A stretch of DNA of 9,199 nt, taken from NCBI GenBank assembly GCA_018830385.1, contig JAHJSO010000246.1, positions 1-9,199 on the forward strand. The letters run 5' to 3'. This stretch comes from Elusimicrobiota bacterium (GTDB lineage: Bacteria > Elusimicrobiota > Endomicrobiia > CG1-02-37-114 > JAHJSO01). Each line of letters begins with the position of its first letter. Position 1 is the first letter of the stretch. A program made the translations under genes and the position numbers. The notes below the pieces were generated by a model that saw only the letters and a list, made by a program, of their open reading frames with translations, did no database searches and was not told where the DNA came from. This document shows positions 6,688 through 9,199 of the stretch, piece by piece.

Positions 6688-6990
6688 ATGGAAGCACTGG
6701 GTATGATTGAAACAAGGGGACTGATTGGGATGATTGAAGCGGCAGATGCAGCCGTGAAGGCGGCAAATGTTAAACTTGTCGGCTGGGAGAAGATTGGTTC
6801 GGGGCTTGTGACGATACTTTTCAGGGGAGAAGTCGCCGCGTGTCGCGCAAGTTGCGATGCAGGAGCGGCAGCCGCCCAGAAAGTCGGCGAACTGATTGCC
6901 GTGCATGTGATACCGCAGCCGCATTCTGATTTGGAAGGGAAAATGCCGATTTCGCTGCCTGAGACGTTAAGCAGAAGGAAACAGGGATAA
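6688..6990 (+). CDS. BMC hexamer shell protein (PduA/EutM-like, BMC-H)
   Basis: Forms the flat hexagonal tiles of the microcompartment shell, with a central pore for small metabolites. The product is one 100-aa BMC domain: [11 protein letters not shown] at 2-12, pore loop EKIGSGL (34-40), [12 protein letters not shown] (57-68), [12 protein letters not shown] (72-83). The pore Ser (S38) matches PduA, while the ends resemble EutM, so I give no symbol. In PduA the K26-N29-R79 triad at the hexamer edge is needed for shell assembly. Here K24 and N27 are kept but the Arg position is Gln (Q77). Two Cys (C52, C56) lie close together on one helix. A short basic tail (about 85-100) follows the domain. 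Ribosome site AAGGGGG is 10 nt upstream. The pentamer gene follows after 12 nt, so the two shell genes are probably translated in step. Confidence 0.96.
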   Translation: MEALGMIETRGLIGMIEAADAAVKAANVKLVGWEKIGSGLVTILFRGEVAACRASCDAGAAAAQKVGELIAVHVIPQPHSDLEGKMPISLPETLSRRKQG

Positions 6991-7002
6991 TAGGAGGGCA
7001 TA

Positions 7003-7335
7003 ATGCTCTTTGCCCGTGTAATAGGAAACGTTGTCTGCACAAGGAAAGATGATAAACTTGTGGGGACAAAACTTTTGATGGTTCAGCCGGTTGACCTGCA
7101 GGGCGCGTCCAAAGGCAACCCGATTGTTGCGATTGACGTAGTAGGTGCAGGTGAGGGCGAACTGGTTTTAATTGTTCAGGGTTCAAGCGCCCGGCAGACG
7201 AAGCGCACAGAGGGCAATCCTGTGGATTGTACGATTTTCGCCATAGTTGATTCTGTGGAGAGGGACGGCAAAATTGTTTTCAGAAAAACGCAGGACTATG
7301 CTGAAGGAAGAAGTCATAACAAAGCGGACAAATAA
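7003..7335 (+). CDS. eutN: BMC pentamer vertex protein (EutN/CcmL family, BMC-P)
   Basis: Forms pentamers that cap the vertices of the microcompartment shell. The 110-aa product is slightly longer than the usual 85-100 aa, with a polar C-terminal tail after about residue 95. Family features: an N-terminal RVIGNVVCTRKDDKLVG (5-21), KLLMVQPVD (23-31), AIDVVGAGEGELVL (43-56), GSSARQT (60-66) and PVDCTIFAIVDSVE (73-86). A strong ribosome site (AGGAGG, 6992-6997, 5-nt spacing) supports the ATG. It lies directly downstream of the hexamer gene, and a 186-nt spacer separates it from the aldehyde dehydrogenase gene. It could equally be named pduN or ccmL; the family assignment is firm but the subtype is not. 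Confidence 0.94.
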   Translation: MLFARVIGNVVCTRKDDKLVGTKLLMVQPVDLQGASKGNPIVAIDVVGAGEGELVLIVQGSSARQTKRTEGNPVDCTIFAIVDSVERDGKIVFRKTQDYAEGRSHNKADK

Positions 7336-7352
7336 AAACGGTTTGTATTTTG

Positions 7353-7364
7353 CCGCAAGTGCGG
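7353..7364 (+). repeat. Small hairpin in the eutN-aldehyde dehydrogenase spacer
   Basis: CCGC (7353-7356) and GCGG (7361-7364) around an AAGT loop, the first of three hairpins in the 186-nt spacer 7336-7521. No T-tract follows. Confidence 0.3.
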
Positions 7365-7422
7365 TCAGTCGGGTCGGTCCTGCTGGGGCGCGCAAATATG
7401 CGTACTGGTATGTATGTGGAAG

Positions 7423-7440
7423 CCGGTACAATATTACCGG
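7423..7440 (+). repeat. CCGGTA/TACCGG hairpin in the eutN-aldehyde dehydrogenase spacer
   Basis: CCGGTA (7423-7428) and TACCGG (7435-7440) form a perfect 6-bp stem with a 6-nt loop, extendable by a G-U pair (7422 with 7441). It carries the same hexamers as the repeat before the kinase gene. No T-tract follows, so it is better read as a processing, stability or protein-binding element. Confidence 0.45.
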
Positions 7441-7465
7441 TAAAATGTTTGGCAGAGATGCGGGG

Positions 7466-7497
7466 GCGTGCTGATCGTATGCGTTGAAGTTGCACGC
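7466..7497 (+). repeat. GCGTGC/GCACGC inverted repeat before the aldehyde dehydrogenase gene
   Basis: GCGTGC (7466-7471) and GCACGC (7492-7497) pair perfectly over a 20-nt loop, ending 25 nt before the aldehyde dehydrogenase start. It is the third hairpin in this spacer. Confidence 0.35.
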
Positions 7498-7521
7498 TGT
7501 TGACGGCACATAAAACCCGGG

Positions 7522-9015
7522 ATGATTGACATGGTTCTGGATATAAACAATATAGAACATCTTGTAAAGGAAATTCTTCTTCGGCTGGATGAGGGCGGTG
7601 CCGGCGATGTGGTTTCCGACGTATCCGGTGGTGTATCCAATGCGGGTGGTTTAATTGAACCGTCTCCGTCCGGGACATCTGTTAGCGAGGGGGTATTGTG
7701 TTCCACCGTTGAGCATGCAGTTGCGACGGCCATCCATAGCCAGAAAGTTTTCCAGTCAATGGGACTGGATGCCCGCCGTAAAATCATTGAGTCAATCAAA
7801 AAGGAAACGCTTAAAAACGCCGAATATCTTGCAAGGATTACTAATGAAGAAACAAAAATGGGAAGGGTGGAACACAAGGTCCAAAAGAACATACTTGCTT
7901 CCACCAAGACCCCCGGGGTTGAGGACATACAGCCGGTGGTAACTTACACGGGGGACAGGGGGTTAACCCTTGTGGAGTTTGCTCCATTCGGTGTGATTGC
8001 CGCAGTTACACCGTCAACAAACCCCACATCCACAACAATAAATAATGCAATATCAATTCTTGCTGCGGGCAATGCGGTGGTATTTGCCCCGCACCCTGCG
8101 GCTAAAAGGTGTTCACAGGAAACAATGAGGATTATAAACGAGGCGGTTGTTTCTGCAGACGGGCCGCCGGGGCTTGTAACCACCGTTGACCCGCCGTCCG
8201 TTGAGGCAACGCAAAACCTTCTCAAACACCCCGGTGTGAAGATGATTCTCGTTACGGGAGGTCCTGCAATAGTAAAGATTGCAATGCAGAGTGGTAAAAA
8301 GACAATAGCGGCCGGACCTGGGAACCCGCCCGTAGTTGTGGACGAAACGGCGGTTTTTCCGAAATGCGTCAGGAATATTATTGACGGGGCGTCGTTTGAC
8401 AACGGGATACTCTGCACAGCGGAGAAGGAAGTCCTTGTGGTTGAGAAGGTTTTTGAAAGTTTTCTTCACCACATAAGACAGCAGGCGGATATTTATGAAT
8501 TGAGCAAAACCCAGATGGATGAACTGGCGAAAATAGTAATTGTGCAGGGCGGGGTTGGCTGTAAGGAACCGGTGCTGAACAGGGAGTATGTTGGCAAAAA
8601 TGCGAACATGATTGCACAGGCGATCGGACTAACCCTGCCTGACGATGTAAAATTACTCTGGGGGGCGGTGCCAAACGACCATCCGTTTGTATGGACGGAG
8701 CAACTTATGCCTGTTCTGCCCGTTACCATGGTGAAAGATATTGAGGCAGCAATTGGTTTTGCCGTCAGGGTTGAAGGAGACAATCATCACACTTTTATAA
8801 TGCATTCTCTCAATATTGCAAACCTGAGCAAAATGGCGCGTAGTTGCGCCGGTTCAATATTCGTCAAGAACGGCCCGTCCTACATGGGTCTCGGTATGGG
8901 AGAGGGCTACGCCGCACTTTCCATTGCAACACCCACGGGCGACGGTTTGATTAAAACAAAAAATTTCTGCAGGCCGTTGAGATGCGTCCTTGTTGACTAT
9001 TTCAGGATAGCATAA
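7522..9015 (+). CDS. CoA-acylating aldehyde dehydrogenase (PduP/EutE-like)
   Basis: Oxidises an aldehyde (acetaldehyde, propionaldehyde or similar) to acyl-CoA with NAD+ inside the microcompartment; PduL then makes the acyl-phosphate. The 497-aa product is longer than PduP/EutE (about 465 aa) because of its N-terminus. An amphipathic helix INNIEHLVKEILLRL (8-22) looks like an encapsulation peptide, and a Gly/Ser/Val-rich linker (about 25-57) joins it to the enzyme. Core motifs: FAPFGVIAAVTPSTNPT (153-169), VTGGP (244-248), AAGPGNPPVVVDE (263-275), the catalytic Cys C298 in DNGILCTAEKE, and EGYAALSIATPTGDG (461-475). PduP and EutE cannot be told apart here, so no symbol is given. ATG 7522 and ATG 7531 both lack a clear ribosome site; either keeps the peptide. 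It is the last confident gene of the operon, after a 186-nt spacer. Confidence 0.95.
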   Translation: MIDMVLDINNIEHLVKEILLRLDEGGAGDVVSDVSGGVSNAGGLIEPSPSGTSVSEGVLCSTVEHAVATAIHSQKVFQSMGLDARRKIIESIKKETLKNAEYLARITNEETKMGRVEHKVQKNILASTKTPGVEDIQPVVTYTGDRGLTLVEFAPFGVIAAVTPSTNPTSTTINNAISILAAGNAVVFAPHPAAKRCSQETMRIINEAVVSADGPPGLVTTVDPPSVEATQNLLKHPGVKMILVTGGPAIVKIAMQSGKKTIAAGPGNPPVVVDETAVFPKCVRNIIDGASFDNGILCTAEKEVLVVEKVFESFLHHIRQQADIYELSKTQMDELAKIVIVQGGVGCKEPVLNREYVGKNANMIAQAIGLTLPDDVKLLWGAVPNDHPFVWTEQLMPVLPVTMVKDIEAAIGFAVRVEGDNHHTFIMHSLNIANLSKMARSCAGSIFVKNGPSYMGLGMGEGYAALSIATPTGDGLIKTKNFCRPLRCVLVDYFRIA

Positions 9016-9083
9016 GATGAACAACATAGGTACGTTTAACAATAAATAGGTCACCGAGATTATAGATAAAGGTAGTTAGAAAA

Positions 9084-9199
9084 TTGAAAAACAAAAAAAA
9101 AGCAAGAATTTTAATGATTGACAGAAACGATAAGAACTCTGAAAAAAAAGAGATAGATTTTGAGATAAAATATTTAACTTCGCTTACAACAGCGCAAAG
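9084..9199 (+). CDS. Possible start of a further gene, truncated by the window edge
   Basis: A reading frame open to the window end begins at TTG 9084 or ATG 9114. The region is AT-rich and Lys-rich, and it includes ARILMIDRN early on, which faintly resembles the first strand of a receiver domain. AAAGGT (9068-9073) lies 10 nt before the TTG. At most 38 codons are visible, so this may be chance. I do not assign a function. Confidence 0.3.
   Translation, partial: MKNKKKARILMIDRNDKNSEKKEIDFEIKYLTSLTTAQ

Noticed and set aside
5731..6924. 397-codon open frame on the minus strand
   Set aside because: It lies antisense to tpiA, pduL and the shell gene, all recognised by catalytic or family motifs. 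Its translation is low in motif content and rich in Ser, Thr, Phe and Pro, as expected of a shadow frame.
7427..7432. TACAAT as a -10 box for a separate aldehyde dehydrogenase promoter
   Set aside because: No TTG-containing -35 sits 16-18 nt upstream, and the hexamer overlaps the CCGGTA hairpin.
7298..7474. 58-codon frame (ATG 7298) overlapping the end of the pentamer gene and filling much of the following spacer
   Set aside because: The ribosome site is poorly spaced, it overlaps eutN in another frame, and the product resembles nothing I know. It would deserve a second look only if conserved in relatives.
9018..9050. 10-codon ATG frame just after the aldehyde dehydrogenase stop
   Set aside because: Too short and featureless to call a gene or leader peptide.
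1..9199. CRISPR array, tRNA, rRNA or insertion sequence
   Set aside because: No regularly spaced direct repeats, cloverleaf with a TTCGA-type arm, transposase motif or terminal inverted repeat with target duplication was seen on reading.

Overview
The window looks like a bacterial chromosome segment of roughly balanced base composition. Every supported gene lies on the + strand. Codon use is rich in AGG (Arg) and ATA (Ile), unlike enteric bacteria, and the neighbourhood matches no classical pdu or eut operon I know. I infer an uncultured, probably anaerobic lineage with bacterial microcompartments (BMCs), but I cannot fix the phylum from sequence alone.

Layout. (1) 6-1274: a concentrative nucleoside transporter (NupC/CNT family) at the left edge. 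It is followed by a CCGGT-rich region with overlapping hairpins and a T6 tract that ends exactly at the ATG of the next gene. (2) 1337-4877: a four-gene signalling cluster consisting of a membrane sensor histidine kinase (Cache-like, HAMP, HisKA, HATPase), a stand-alone receiver protein, a small zinc-ribbon membrane protein, and a membrane-anchored GAF-GGDEF diguanylate cyclase. A probable intrinsic terminator overlaps the end of the cyclase gene. (3) 4947-4996: a perfect 14-nt palindrome, then a sigma-70-like promoter. (4) 5105-9015: a probable operon of triosephosphate isomerase, PduL phosphotransacylase, a BMC hexamer shell protein, a BMC pentamer (EutN/CcmL) and a CoA-acylating aldehyde dehydrogenase. 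Two unexplained spacers (134 and 186 nt) lie inside it. (5) 9016-9199: an AT-richer tail with the possible start of one more gene running off the window. No stretch over 300 bases lacks a gene; the longest gap is 4878-5104. I saw no rRNA, tRNA, CRISPR array or insertion sequence.

How the parts may work together. The aldehyde dehydrogenase and PduL form the common metabolosome core: aldehyde to acyl-CoA, then acyl-phosphate, with recycling of CoA and NAD+ inside a shell made by the two BMC proteins. Both enzymes carry N-terminal helices that look like encapsulation peptides. No aldehyde-producing signature enzyme is in the window. A nucleoside importer on one side and TpiA heading the BMC operon would fit deoxyribose-5-phosphate aldolase chemistry (deoxyribose-5-P to acetaldehyde plus glyceraldehyde-3-P), or a DHAP-yielding aldolase such as those for fuculose/rhamnulose phosphate. 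This is a hypothesis whose test lies in the flanking genes. The signalling cluster could set metabolosome expression or lifestyle in response to an external ligand, but only proximity supports that link.
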